Below, one piece after another: positions 25,868 through 34,903 of a stretch of 64,000 bases of DNA (the first letter of the stretch is position 1; each line of letters opens with the position of its first letter). The DNA lies in the NCBI RefSeq assembly GCF_004137345.1, contig NZ_SDWV01000005.1, positions 1 through 64,000 on the forward strand, read 5' to 3'. The stretch is from Nocardioides zhouii (GTDB lineage: Bacteria > Actinomycetota > Actinomycetes > Propionibacteriales > Nocardioidaceae). A program made the position numbers and the translations under genes. The notes beneath the pieces are model-generated. The model was not told the DNA's origin and made no database searches. It saw only the letters and a list, made by a program, of their open reading frames with translations.

Positions 25868-27400
25868 TCAGGTGGTGGTCGAACCGTTGTTCTGCTCGAC
25901 CATCTCCACGATCTCGTCGTACCGGGGGCTGCCCATGAAGTTGTCGACCGACACGTGGACGGCGGACGGGGTCTTCTCACGGGCACGGTCGGTGAGGTCC
26001 TGGTGGGTGACCACCAGGTCGACGTCGTCGCGCAGGTCGGAGATGGCCTTGTTGACCACCGTGACCTCCGGGTGACCGGCGGCCTGGATCTTCTTGCGCA
26101 GCACCGAGGCGCCCATGGCCGACGAACCCATGCCGGCATCGCAGGCGAACACGATGTTGCGGATCTCGCGGGTCGCCGTCGCGGTGGCCGTGCCGACGCC
26201 TGCCAGGGTGCCGGCGACCGAGGACTTCTTGCCCTTCATCGACTCCATGCTCGCAGTGGCCCCGGCCAGGTCACCCTCGTCGTCCGCCTTGTCGGTCTTG
26301 AGGAGCACGGCCGCGACGGCGAAGGACGCTGCCGCACCGCCGATGACCGACAGGATGACGCCGACGAAGCTGCCTCCGGGTGTGTTGATCAGCACCGCGA
26401 TGATCGAGCCCGGTGCCGCCGGTGCCTGGAGGCCCGAGTCGAAGAGGAGGTTGATCGAGATCTGCGTCATGCCGCCCGCGATCATCGCGAGGATGAGCTT
26501 GGGCTTCATCAGCACGTAGGGGAAGTAGATCTCGTGGATCCCGCCGACGAAGTGGATGAGCAGCGCGCCCGGGGCCGAGGCCTTGGCCGCACCCTTGCCG
26601 AACATCATGAACGCCAGCAGCAGGCCGGCGCCCGCGGCCGGGTTGGCCTCGAGCAGGAACAGGACGGACTTCCCGTTCTCGCTGGCCTCGGTCAGGCCCA
26701 GCGGGGTCAGGACGCCCTGGTTGATCGCGTTGTTGAGGAAGAGGACCTTGGCCGGCTCGATGAACAGCGAGGTCAGCGGGAGCAGGGAGTTCTCGACGAG
26801 GAAGTCGATGACCTCGCCCGCGCGGGCACTGAACCACTCCACGAACGGACCCGCCACCACGAAGCCGACGACGGCGAGGACCATGCCCCAGATGCCGGCC
26901 GAGTAGTTGTTGACCAGCATCTCGAACCCCGGCCGGATCTTGTGCGACCACAGCGCGTCGAGCTTCTTCATCGACCAGCCGCCGAGCGGGCCCATGACCA
27001 TGGCGCCCAGGAACATCGGCACCCCGGCGCTCGCGATGGCACCCATGGTGGCGATGGCGCCGACGACGCCACCGCGGATGGTGTTGTCGTACGTCATCCG
27101 GCCACCCGTGTAGCCGATCAGCAGCGGCAGCAGGTAGGTGATCATCACACCGACGATGCCGCCGCTCTCCGAGTTGCCCCAGCCGCCGAACTCGGCGACC
27201 CAGCTGTCGGGGCTGAGCCATGCGTTGTCCCCGCCACCCAGGTTGAGCCAGCCGTTCTCGATGAACAGCGCGGTGATCAGGCCCCACGCGATGAACGCGG
27301 CGATGTTGGGCAGGACCATGTTGGAGAGGAACGTGCCGAACTTCTGCACGCGTACCCGGGCACCGGAACTGGCCGCGGGTGTTGAGGTTGTGGTCGCCAT
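25868..27400 (-). CDS. mtlA: PTS mannitol EIICB permease
   Basis: A 510-residue EIICB: an EIIC membrane domain of about eight helices (residues about 20-345) with the mannitol-family motifs (N-M-V-L-P-N-I-A-A-F-I-A-W-G near 26, G-G-I-H-E-I-Y-F-P-Y near 285). An Ala/Ser linker leads to an EIIB domain whose phospho-cysteine is in VFACDAGMGSSAMG (near 417). It imports and phosphorylates a hexitol, most likely mannitol to mannitol-1-phosphate. ATG at 27400 has GGAGGA upstream; a longer in-frame version would start inside the Crp-like site. EIIA is separate (mtlF). Confidence 0.94.
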   Translation of the reverse strand: MATTTSTPAASSGARVRVQKFGTFLSNMVLPNIAAFIAWGLITALFIENGWLNLGGGDNAWLSPDSWVAEFGGWGNSESGGIVGVMITYLLPLLIGYTGGRMTYDNTIRGGVVGAIATMGAIASAGVPMFLGAMVMGPLGGWSMKKLDALWSHKIRPGFEMLVNNYSAGIWGMVLAVVGFVVAGPFVEWFSARAGEVIDFLVENSLLPLTSLFIEPAKVLFLNNAINQGVLTPLGLTEASENGKSVLFLLEANPAAGAGLLLAFMMFGKGAAKASAPGALLIHFVGGIHEIYFPYVLMKPKLILAMIAGGMTQISINLLFDSGLQAPAAPGSIIAVLINTPGGSFVGVILSVIGGAAASFAVAAVLLKTDKADDEGDLAGATASMESMKGKKSSVAGTLAGVGTATATATREIRNIVFACDAGMGSSAMGASVLRKKIQAAGHPEVTVVNKAISDLRDDVDLVVTHQDLTDRAREKTPSAVHVSVDNFMGSPRYDEIVEMVEQNNGSTTT

Positions 27401-27429
27401 GCTGTGTCCTCCAGTTGAGCGTGGGGTGA

Positions 27430-27445
27430 GGTGACCCCGATCACA
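27430..27445. promoter_or_regulatory. Crp/GlxR-like site upstream of mtlA
   Basis: On the minus strand the sequence is TGTGATCGGGGTCACC, matching TGTGA-N6-TCACA except for the final base. It lies 30-45 bp before the mtlA ATG. A cAMP-responsive Crp/GlxR-type protein controlling sugar uptake would fit; the proximity to the start suggests repression or a very short leader. Confidence 0.5.
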
Positions 27446-27487
27446 TGATGTCTGGATCAAACCACGCGAACGGGCCTGTTGCCAAGC

Positions 27488-27512
27488 ATTCGGGCACGAT
27501 TCATGCCCGAAT
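27488..27512. promoter_or_regulatory. 9-bp inverted repeat between dehydrogenase and mtlA
   Basis: ATTCGGGCA (27488-27496) and TGCCCGAAT (27504-27512), perfect arms with a 7-base spacer. It lies 28 bp after the dehydrogenase stop and 88 bp before the mtlA ATG. It could be a terminator for the former or a regulator operator for the latter; no T tract is present. Confidence 0.5.
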
Positions 27513-27539
27513 CTGTGGCTTTGCCCCCCACGGGCCCCT

Positions 27540-29279
27540 CTACCCGCCCAGCTGGCTGTTGAAGAACGCCTTCTCCGCCTCGTCGTTCCACGTGTCGCCG
27601 GGTCCCAGCTTCGCGGCGACCTCCGGCAGCGTCTCCTTGAGCTCGTCGAGCCCCATCAGGGGAAGGTCGTGGATCTGGGGGAAGATCAGGACCTTGCCGG
27701 AGTAGCTCCCGTCGACAAGGGCCTGGAGGCCGTCCTTGGCCGCCCGCATGCCGCCGACGGCACCCACGATGGATCCCGGGGAGAGCGCACCCTGGTTGGC
27801 CAGGTCCACGACCTGCTGCTGGTCGTGGATGGTCAGGCCCGACGTCCCGGTGTACTGGGCGTTGTCGAGGTAGACCGCGCTCAGGTTCAGCGGCGCCAGC
27901 GTCCCGTTGGGAACACCGGCGAAGAAGACCAGCATGCCGTCGGGGTTCATCAGGGTGTCGGCCTCGGCCATCACGGCCGAGATGGGGACGCTGACGACCA
28001 CATCGTCGGCCCCGCGGCCGTCGGTGGTGCCCATGACGAAGTCGTGGAGGGACTCCTCAGCGGTCTGGGAGTTGAAGGTGATCAGCTCGCAGTCGTTGCT
28101 CTCCGCCAGGTGGGCCAGCCGGTCCTCGAGGCTCGTGAGTCGTTCGTCGCTCACCTCCGTGGCAATGATCGTGCGGGGGCCGTCGGGCTGCTGGATGGCC
28201 CTCTGGACGTGCATCAACCCCATCGGGCCGCCGGCACCCACGAAGACGGTGGTTCCCTGCGACCGCAGGTCGCAGCGGTTGCGCGCCTCGCCGTAGGACG
28301 CGGCGATGTCCGGACCCCGGCCGCCGAGGTAGGCGGTGTAGTCGTAGTGCAACCGGCCCACGTCGGTGTCCACCAGGCCGTCGAGGGCAGTCTCCCCCAC
28401 CAGGTTGAGGGTCCCTCGCCGGGCGATGTGCGTGGCCACGGCACCGGCCGTCGCCGCGGAGCGCGGATCGAGCATGACGATGTCGTCGAAGCCGGCACCG
28501 TCGGTCAGCTCGTCCACCAGCGCCTGGTAGTCGTCCGTGCCGATGCCGTCGCGTATCGCGACGCGAGCGGCCGTGGTGCCCTCCACCAGCTGAGCCACCG
28601 AGGCGGGCACGTCGGTCAGCACGATGGTGGCCGGAGCGTCCAGCCCGGAGGAGAAGACGTACTCCCGCTCGTCCCCGGGGCGGCCGACGATCCACATGGT
28701 GCCGCCGGCCTTGGGCTCGAGGCGGCGACGCTGGGTGTAGGCGGCCATCACGCACCCCCAGGGCTCCAGCGTCGAGCCCTCGGCGTAGCCCATGGTGTCG
28801 GGGAGGGGCAGCAGGCACGCACCGTCGTCCGTCTCGAGCATCTCCGCGCCCATCAGGTGGTACTGGATCAGCCCGCCGGGGATGGTGTAGCCGTACGCCG
28901 TGCTCTTGCCGTCCTGGTAGATGTCCGGCTGCACGGCCAGCCGCTGGCCGGCGTGGTAGCGGTCCTTGAGGTGGTCGCCGACCTCGATGACGGTGAGGCT
29001 GACCTCGTGCCCCAGTCGGGTGGGCTCCTTCGACAGGTCGCGGTCGTAGAGCTTCGGGTGGCTGCCGCCCTGACGCATGATCTTCACGTCGGAGAAGCAG
29101 AGGCCCACGCTGTCGATGCGCACCAGCATGTGGTCGGCATCCGGTCTGGGGACGGGGGTCAGCTCGGGAGCGCCGTCCTTGCCCATGTTGTCCTCGCCGG
29201 CGCCGTGCAGGTACCAGGTCCAGGCGCCCTCCGGAAGCTCGGAATCTGCCGCGCGGTAGCGGTCGTACGCTGATGTCAT
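27540..29279 (-). CDS. Zinc-type dehydrogenase, L-sorbose-1-phosphate reductase-like
   Basis: A 579-residue medium-chain dehydrogenase relative. Seen: G-L-C-F-S-D-V-K (catalytic Cys near residue 56), G-H-E near 83 and L-E-P-W-G-C near 164. A nucleotide-binding loop V-G-A-G-G-P-M-G lies near 345. This layout, with an extended middle region and no four-cysteine structural zinc loop, resembles the sorbose-1-phosphate reductase (SorE) branch rather than ordinary alcohol dehydrogenases. It lies between ptsI and mtlA on the same strand. I infer that it oxidises the hexitol phosphate made by MtlA, standing in for MtlD, which is absent here. GGAGGA precedes the ATG. Confidence 0.75.
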   Translation of the reverse strand: MTSAYDRYRAADSELPEGAWTWYLHGAGEDNMGKDGAPELTPVPRPDADHMLVRIDSVGLCFSDVKIMRQGGSHPKLYDRDLSKEPTRLGHEVSLTVIEVGDHLKDRYHAGQRLAVQPDIYQDGKSTAYGYTIPGGLIQYHLMGAEMLETDDGACLLPLPDTMGYAEGSTLEPWGCVMAAYTQRRRLEPKAGGTMWIVGRPGDEREYVFSSGLDAPATIVLTDVPASVAQLVEGTTAARVAIRDGIGTDDYQALVDELTDGAGFDDIVMLDPRSAATAGAVATHIARRGTLNLVGETALDGLVDTDVGRLHYDYTAYLGGRGPDIAASYGEARNRCDLRSQGTTVFVGAGGPMGLMHVQRAIQQPDGPRTIIATEVSDERLTSLEDRLAHLAESNDCELITFNSQTAEESLHDFVMGTTDGRGADDVVVSVPISAVMAEADTLMNPDGMLVFFAGVPNGTLAPLNLSAVYLDNAQYTGTSGLTIHDQQQVVDLANQGALSPGSIVGAVGGMRAAKDGLQALVDGSYSGKVLIFPQIHDLPLMGLDELKETLPEVAAKLGPGDTWNDEAEKAFFNSQLGG

Positions 29280-29322
29280 GGTTCCTCCGGTGTGACGTTG
29301 GACGGATGTGGTGGTGCGGGCC

Positions 29323-31014
29323 TCAGTGGCCGAGCACCTCGCGCACCGCAGCACGGGCGGCCATCGGGTCGGGGGCGCCGAGGGCGGCCTCGGCGGCCGC
29401 CTCGCAGGTCTCGAGCGAGACGCGCGAGAGCTGGGCACCGACGGGGCGTACGGCGCGCGCGGCCATCGAGAGCGACGAGATGCCCATCCCGATCAGCGCC
29501 GTCGCCAGCAGCGGGTCGGCCGCGGCCTCGCCGCAGACCCCGACGGGCTTGCCCGCCTCCCTGCCCGCGTGGGCGGTGATCGCGATCAGCTGGAGCACGG
29601 CCGGCTGCCAGGGGTCGGTGAGGTGGGCCAGATCGGTGGCCATGCGGTCGGCAGCCATCGTGTACTGGGTCAGGTCGTTGGTGCCGATGGACAGGAAGTC
29701 GACGACCTCGAGCATCCGGTGCGCGAGCAGCGCGGCGCTCGGGATCTCGACCATCACGCCGGGCTTGAGCCCGCGGGCGCGGACCTTCTCGGCGAAGTCG
29801 GCTGCCTCGGCGACCGTGGCCACCATCGGCGCCATCACCCACGTCTCGGTGCCGGTGCGCTCCGCAGCCGCGGCGATGCCGTCGAGCTGGCGGTCCATCA
29901 GGCCGGGGTTGTCGAAGCTGAGGCGCAGGCCGCGGACGCCGAGCGCCGGGTTCTCCTCACCGGCGTGGGTCGCGAACGCGATCGGCTTGTCCGACCCGGC
30001 GTCGAGGGTGCGCACGACGACGTAGCGGCCGTCGGCGTACGGCGCGAGGACGGCGCTGTAGATGTCGGCCTGCTCGTCGACCGTCGGCTCCTCCTTCTGG
30101 TCGAGGAAGCACAGCTCGGTGCGGAACAGCCCGACCCCCTGCACCGGCTCGACGCCCGCGGACTCCGCGGACGCGCCGTCGGCGACGTTGGCGAGCAACT
30201 TGAGCGGCAGGCCGTCGAGGGTCGCCGCAGGCCCGGTCCAGGACGCGAGCTCCTCGCGGAGGCGACGGCTGGCCTCGACCCGCTCGCGCGCCTCGTCGGG
30301 ATCGGCGCCCTGCTCGATCGTGCCGGTCTCGCCGTCGACGACGACGAAGGTGCCGGTGGGCAGCTCCATGATGCCGGCCGCGCCGACGATGCAGGGGATG
30401 CCCAGCTGGCGGGCGATGATCGCGGTGTGGCTGGTCGCGCCACCGCGCTCGGTCACCAGCGCCGTCACCAGCGCGGGGTCGAGCCCCGAGGTGTCGCTCG
30501 GCGCGAGGTCCTCGGCCACGAGGATCGACGGCTCGGTCGGCGTCGGCACGCCGGGCGCGGGCTCGCCGACGAGGTGGGCGACCACGCGCCGCTCGATGTC
30601 GCGCAGGTCGGTGACCCGCTCGGCCATCAGCCCGCCCATGGTGGTGAAGATCGTGACGAACTGGTCGACGGCGCCCTGGACCGCGGCGACGGGCCCATGG
30701 CCGGCCTGCAGGTTCTTGTTCACCGCGCCGCGCAGTCCCTTGTCACGGGCGAGCCCGGCGCTCGCGGTGAGCACCTCGGCCGCCGCGCCCTGGGCGGAGG
30801 CGGCCTTGGTGGTGAACGTCTCGGCGACCGCGGCCGCCGCGTCGTCGTACGCGGCCAGCGCGGACTCGGCATCGGCGAAGCCGCCGTCGCCGAACCGGGC
30901 GATCGCGGCGGGCGAGATCTCGCCGCGGACGTGGAGGACAGGACCGGCGGCAACACCCGGTACGACCGGGGTCCCGCTGAGGCTTCCGGTGGCGGGGTTC
31001 GCGGGTGTGGTCAT
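29323..31014 (-). CDS. ptsI: PTS enzyme I (PEP-protein phosphotransferase)
   Basis: A 563-residue enzyme I that takes phosphate from phosphoenolpyruvate and passes it to HPr. Domains in order: N-terminal HPr-binding helical part (about 20-140), phospho-His swivelling domain with GGATSHTAIIARQLGIP (near 195), and the PEP-binding TIM barrel with G-L-F-R-T-E near 300. The C-terminal part has S-I-G-T-N-D-L-T-Q-Y near 440 and the active Cys in P-V-G-V-C-G-E-A. No HPr or GAF domain is fused. ATG at 31014 was chosen from the usual N-terminus. It diverges from the fru operon across a shared operator region. Confidence 0.96.
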   Translation of the reverse strand: MTTPANPATGSLSGTPVVPGVAAGPVLHVRGEISPAAIARFGDGGFADAESALAAYDDAAAAVAETFTTKAASAQGAAAEVLTASAGLARDKGLRGAVNKNLQAGHGPVAAVQGAVDQFVTIFTTMGGLMAERVTDLRDIERRVVAHLVGEPAPGVPTPTEPSILVAEDLAPSDTSGLDPALVTALVTERGGATSHTAIIARQLGIPCIVGAAGIMELPTGTFVVVDGETGTIEQGADPDEARERVEASRRLREELASWTGPAATLDGLPLKLLANVADGASAESAGVEPVQGVGLFRTELCFLDQKEEPTVDEQADIYSAVLAPYADGRYVVVRTLDAGSDKPIAFATHAGEENPALGVRGLRLSFDNPGLMDRQLDGIAAAAERTGTETWVMAPMVATVAEAADFAEKVRARGLKPGVMVEIPSAALLAHRMLEVVDFLSIGTNDLTQYTMAADRMATDLAHLTDPWQPAVLQLIAITAHAGREAGKPVGVCGEAAADPLLATALIGMGISSLSMAARAVRPVGAQLSRVSLETCEAAAEAALGAPDPMAARAAVREVLGH

Positions 31015-31039
31015 GGACACACCGTAGAACACGGCGTGG

Positions 31040-31075
31040 TTGACAAGCAACACATTCGGGACTAAAACAACACAT
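31040..31075 (+). promoter_or_regulatory. fru operon promoter with paired DeoR-type operator repeats
   Basis: TTGACA (31040-31045), 17 bp, TAAAAC (31063-31068) form a good plus-strand promoter for the DeoR regulator gene. Two identical CAACACAT octamers start at 31048 and 31068, exactly 20 bp apart (two helical turns). One sits between -35 and -10, the other overlaps the -10. Direct repeats of this kind are typical DeoR/FruR operators, so the regulator probably represses itself, the fru genes and the divergent ptsI. Confidence 0.6.
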
Positions 31076-31102
31076 ACACAGATCGCGCCGAGAGGAGGAC
31101 CC

Positions 31103-31870
31103 ATGTACGCCGAGGAGCGGCAGCAGGCGATGGCCCAGCTGATCAGCCGTCGCGGGCGACTGTCGGTGGTCCAGCTCGCCGGGGAGTTCGAGGTCACGAC
31201 CGAGACCGTCCGCCGCGACCTGTCCACCCTCGACCGGATGGGCGTGGTGCGACGGGTCCACGGTGGCGCCGTGCCCGCTGGCTCCCTGACGGTCATCGAA
31301 TCAGGGATCGTCGAGCGTGACCAGTCCAACACGCAGGCCAAGGAGGCGATCGCCAACGCCGCGGTCGCCCTGCTGCCGCCGCCCGACTCGGTGGTCGTCA
31401 TCGATGCGGGCAGCACGACGGCGCGCTTCGCCGCGGCCCTCCCCCGCGACCACCGCCTCACCGTCATCACCCACGCGGTCCCGGTGGCCACCCGCCTCGC
31501 GGGCCTGCCCCAGATCCAGCTCTACCTGCTGCCCGGACGGGTGCGCCCGGCCACCCACGCAGCCGTCGGCGCCGAGACCGTGGCCGCGCTCGCGGAGCTG
31601 CGCGCCGACGTCGCGTTCGTCGCGACCAACGGCCTCACCGTCGGCCACGGCCTCACCACCCCCGACAGCGACGAGGCCGCGAGCAAGCGGTCGATCATCG
31701 CCTGCGCCCGCAAGACCGTGGTGCTCGCCGACTCCACGAAGCTCGGGGTCGAGACCGCGGTCCGGTTCGCCACCCTCGACAGCATCGACGTGCTGGTGAC
31801 CGACAGCGGAATCGACCCCAAGGACCGACGCGCCCTGGAACAAGCCGGAATCGAGGTGGTGATCGCATGA
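31103..31870 (+). CDS. fruR: DeoR/GlpR family regulator of fructose use
   Basis: A 255-residue DeoR-family repressor. The N-terminal helix-turn-helix (about 5-58, with LSVVQLAGEFEVTTETVRRD) contains the DeoR signature and the R-V-H-G-G-A motif near 53. The C-terminal DeoRC sensor has D-A-G-S-T-T near 96 and the T-N-G-L/D-S-D-E-A-A-S-K-R segment near 193. Fructose-1-phosphate is the likely effector because it is co-operonic with fruK and fruA. AGAGGAGG precedes the ATG. The stop overlaps the fruK start (ATGA). Confidence 0.9.
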   Translation: MYAEERQQAMAQLISRRGRLSVVQLAGEFEVTTETVRRDLSTLDRMGVVRRVHGGAVPAGSLTVIESGIVERDQSNTQAKEAIANAAVALLPPPDSVVVIDAGSTTARFAAALPRDHRLTVITHAVPVATRLAGLPQIQLYLLPGRVRPATHAAVGAETVAALAELRADVAFVATNGLTVGHGLTTPDSDEAASKRSIIACARKTVVLADSTKLGVETAVRFATLDSIDVLVTDSGIDPKDRRALEQAGIEVVIA

Positions 31871-32820
31871 TCCTCACGCTGACGCCCAACCCCAGCATCG
31901 ACCGTACGGTCGCCCTCGACGGCGAGCTGTCGCGCGGGCAGGTCCACCGGGTGGCCTCGGTGACGTCGCAGGGTGGCGGCAAGGGGGTCAACATCTCGCG
32001 CGCGGCCGTGGGTGCGGGCATCCCCAGCATCGCCGTCGTACCCGCCCAGAAGGACGACCCGTTCGTCCTCGAGCTGCTCACCGCCGGCATCGACTGCCGT
32101 CCCGTGCGCCCGGCCGGCGACGTACGCGTCAACCTCACGATCACCGAGCCCGACGGCACCACCACCAAGCTCAACTCGCCCGGCGCAGAGGTCCTCCCGC
32201 TGCACCTCGAGCTGATGGCCCAGGCCGTGCTGGTCCGCGCCTCCACCGCGAGCTGGACCGTGCTGGCGGGCTCGCTCCCGGCGGGCGCGCCCGCCGGGTT
32301 CTACGCCGAGCTCGTACGTCGGCTGCGCGAGGTGGGCGGCCGGGTCGCGGTCGACACCAGCGAGGCACCGCTCCAGGCCCTCGTCGACGGCCTCCCCGGG
32401 TCGGCTCCCGACCTGATGAAGCCCAACGGCGAGGAGCTCGCGTCCTTCACCGGCGGCGACCCCGAGACGCTCGAGTCCGACCCGGTCGCGACCGCTGCAG
32501 CCGCGCGTCAGCTCATCGACCGGGGCGTGGGCGCTGTGCTCGCCACCCTGGGCGGCAACGGGGCCGTGCTGGTCACCGCCGAGGGCGCCTGGCACGCCAC
32601 GCCGCCCCCCACCACCGTCGTCAGCACCGTGGGTGCGGGCGACTCCTCCCTCTTCGGCTACCTGCTGGGTGACATCAGGGGTCTTGCGGCTCCCGACCGC
32701 CTGGCGTTGGCTGTTGCCTACGGCAGCGCCGCCGCAGGCCTGCCCGGCACCACCATCCCCCAGCCCTCACAGCTCCGTACGGAGCTGGTCGGCGTCACCG
32801 CACTCGGAGACACCTCATGA
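31867..32820 (+). CDS. fruK: 1-phosphofructokinase
   Basis: A 317-residue PfkB-family kinase that converts fructose-1-phosphate to fructose-1,6-bisphosphate. Starts I-L-T-L-T-P-N-P-S-I-D-R-T, the usual 1-phosphofructokinase N-terminus. The substrate motif G-G-K-G-V-N-I-S-R-A lies near residue 38 and the PfkB signature 2 with the catalytic Asp in T-V-G-A-G-D-S near 254. It overlaps both neighbours by 4 bp, so fruR, fruK and fruA are translationally coupled. Confidence 0.95.
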   Translation: MILTLTPNPSIDRTVALDGELSRGQVHRVASVTSQGGGKGVNISRAAVGAGIPSIAVVPAQKDDPFVLELLTAGIDCRPVRPAGDVRVNLTITEPDGTTTKLNSPGAEVLPLHLELMAQAVLVRASTASWTVLAGSLPAGAPAGFYAELVRRLREVGGRVAVDTSEAPLQALVDGLPGSAPDLMKPNGEELASFTGGDPETLESDPVATAAAARQLIDRGVGAVLATLGGNGAVLVTAEGAWHATPPPTTVVSTVGAGDSSLFGYLLGDIRGLAAPDRLALAVAYGSAAAGLPGTTIPQPSQLRTELVGVTALGDTS

Positions 32821-34862
32821 CCGACCTCATCACCACGGACCTGGTGCGCCTCGGCGCATCCTGGGGCCAGGACAAGCACGACGTCATCCGTGCGCTCGCG
32901 GGCGTCGTCGACGACGCCGGGCGCGCGACCAACAGGGACCAGCTCGTCGAGGACGCGTTCGCCCGCGAGTCCACCTCGTCGACCGGCCTGCCCGGCGGCA
33001 TCGCCATCCCGCACTGCCGCACCGCGGGTGTCGAGACCCCGACCCTCGCCTTCGCCCGCCTCGACCCTCCGGTCGACTTCGGCGCCAAGGACGGCCCCGC
33101 CGACCTCGCGTTCCTCATCGCTGCACCGGCAGGCGGCGACGCCGACCACCTCACCATCCTGACCAAGCTGGCCCGCGCGCTGGTGAAGCCCGCCTTCACC
33201 GACGCGCTCCGCTCGGCGAGCTCGGTCGAGGAGGTCGTCGACATCGTCAGCCACGAGCTCGGCGAGCCCGCGCCCGGCACCGCAACCGCCGCCACCCCGG
33301 CAGCACCCGCGGCAGCAGCAGCCGCCGCGGCTCCTGCAGCCGCCGCTGGCGGCCAGGCCTCGCTCGTCGCGGTCACCGCCTGCCCCACGGGCATCGCGCA
33401 CACCTACATGGCCGCCGAGGCCCTCGAGGCCGCGGCCGCGCGCGCCGGCGTCGAGCTCCACGTCGAGACCCAGGGCTCGGCCGGCTCGACACCGCTCTCC
33501 CCCGACACGATCGCCGCCGCCGGTGCGGTGATCTTCGCCGTCGACGTGGGCGTGCGCGACCGGTCCCGCTTCGCCGGCAAGCCGATGGTGAGCTCGGGCG
33601 TGAAGCGACCGATCGACGACGCCGACGCGATGATCGCCGAGGCGCTGCGCTACGCCGCCGACCCGGCCAGCGCCCCGCGCGTGGAGGGCACCGCCAGCGA
33701 GGCCTCGCAGTCCGCGGGCGGCTCGCAGTCCTTCGGTGCCACGGCCCGCCGGGTCCTGATGACCGGCGTCTCGTACATGATCCCGTTCGTCGCCGCCGGC
33801 GGCCTGCTGATCGCCCTCGGCTTCCTCTTCGGTGGCTACGAGATCGTCACCGACGGCCAGGCGATCGCCGTGAACAACACGTTCTTCAACCTCCCCGACG
33901 TCAACGAGTTCGGCCTCGACCACGCCCTCGGCGGCAGCGCCTTCTTCGCCTACCTCGGCGCGCTGCTGTTCACGCTCGGGGCCGCGGCATTCGGGTTCCT
34001 GGTGCCTGCACTCGCCGGCTACATCGCGTACGCCATCGCCGACCGCCCCGGCATCGCGCCGGGCTTCGTGATGGGCGCCATCGCCGGCACCCTCAACTCG
34101 GGATTCCTCGGCGGCATCGTCGGCGGTGTCCTCGCCGGCATCGTGGCCCTCTGGATCACCCGCTGGAAGGTGCCCACCTGGATGCGCGGCCTGATGCCCG
34201 TGCTGGTGATCCCGCTGCTGGCGACGCTGATCTCCGGCTTCATCATGGTCGTCGTGCTCGGCAAGCCGCTGGGACGCCTCATGGAGGCGCTCAGCGACGG
34301 CCTCAACAGCCTGCAGGGCGGCTCGGCGATCATCCTGGGCGTCATCCTCGGCCTGATGATGGCCTTCGACATGGGTGGCCCGCTCAACAAGACCGCGTAC
34401 GCCTTCGCCACCACCGGCCTCGGCGCCGCCGCGACCGCGACGGACGCACCGGAGCTCAAGGTGATGGCGGCTGTCATGCTCGCCGGCATGGTGCCGCCCC
34501 TCGCGCTCGCCCTGGCCACGGTCGTGCGACCCGGCCTGTTCACGGTGCCCGAGCGGGAGAACGGCAAGGCGGCCTGGGCCATGGGCGCCTCGTTCATCAC
34601 CGAGGGTGCCATCCCGTTCGCCGCGGCCGACCCGCTGCGCGTGATCCCCTCGATCATGGCCGGCAGCGCCGTCACGGGAGCCCTCTCGATGGGCCTCGAC
34701 GTCGGCCTCCGGGCACCGCACGGTGGGATCTTCGTCCTGTTCGCCGTGGACGGGAAGTTCGGCTTCCTCATCGCCCTGGTCGCCGGCGTCCTCGTCGCCA
34801 CCGCGCTGGTCGTGCTCCTCAAGAGCACCAGCAAGGCCGACGCCGACGTCGCCACCGTCTGA
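32817..34862 (+). CDS. fruA: PTS fructose EIIABC
   Basis: A 681-residue fused fructose permease that imports fructose as fructose-1-phosphate. EIIA (about 1-145) has its phospho-His in GGIAIPHCR (near 64). An Ala/Pro-rich linker (about 150-180) leads to EIIB (about 180-280) with phospho-Cys in ACPTGIAHTYMAAE (near 191). EIIC (about 305-670) has G-V-S-Y-M-I-P-F-V-A-A-G-G and about nine helices. It overlaps fruK by 4 bp and is followed 42 bp later by ptsH. Confidence 0.96.
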   Translation: MTDLITTDLVRLGASWGQDKHDVIRALAGVVDDAGRATNRDQLVEDAFARESTSSTGLPGGIAIPHCRTAGVETPTLAFARLDPPVDFGAKDGPADLAFLIAAPAGGDADHLTILTKLARALVKPAFTDALRSASSVEEVVDIVSHELGEPAPGTATAATPAAPAAAAAAAAPAAAAGGQASLVAVTACPTGIAHTYMAAEALEAAAARAGVELHVETQGSAGSTPLSPDTIAAAGAVIFAVDVGVRDRSRFAGKPMVSSGVKRPIDDADAMIAEALRYAADPASAPRVEGTASEASQSAGGSQSFGATARRVLMTGVSYMIPFVAAGGLLIALGFLFGGYEIVTDGQAIAVNNTFFNLPDVNEFGLDHALGGSAFFAYLGALLFTLGAAAFGFLVPALAGYIAYAIADRPGIAPGFVMGAIAGTLNSGFLGGIVGGVLAGIVALWITRWKVPTWMRGLMPVLVIPLLATLISGFIMVVVLGKPLGRLMEALSDGLNSLQGGSAIILGVILGLMMAFDMGGPLNKTAYAFATTGLGAAATATDAPELKVMAAVMLAGMVPPLALALATVVRPGLFTVPERENGKAAWAMGASFITEGAIPFAAADPLRVIPSIMAGSAVTGALSMGLDVGLRAPHGGIFVLFAVDGKFGFLIALVAGVLVATALVVLLKSTSKADADVATV

Positions 34863-34903
34863 TCCACACCTCACACCACGCACGACCAACTCGAAGGAGC
34901 ACC

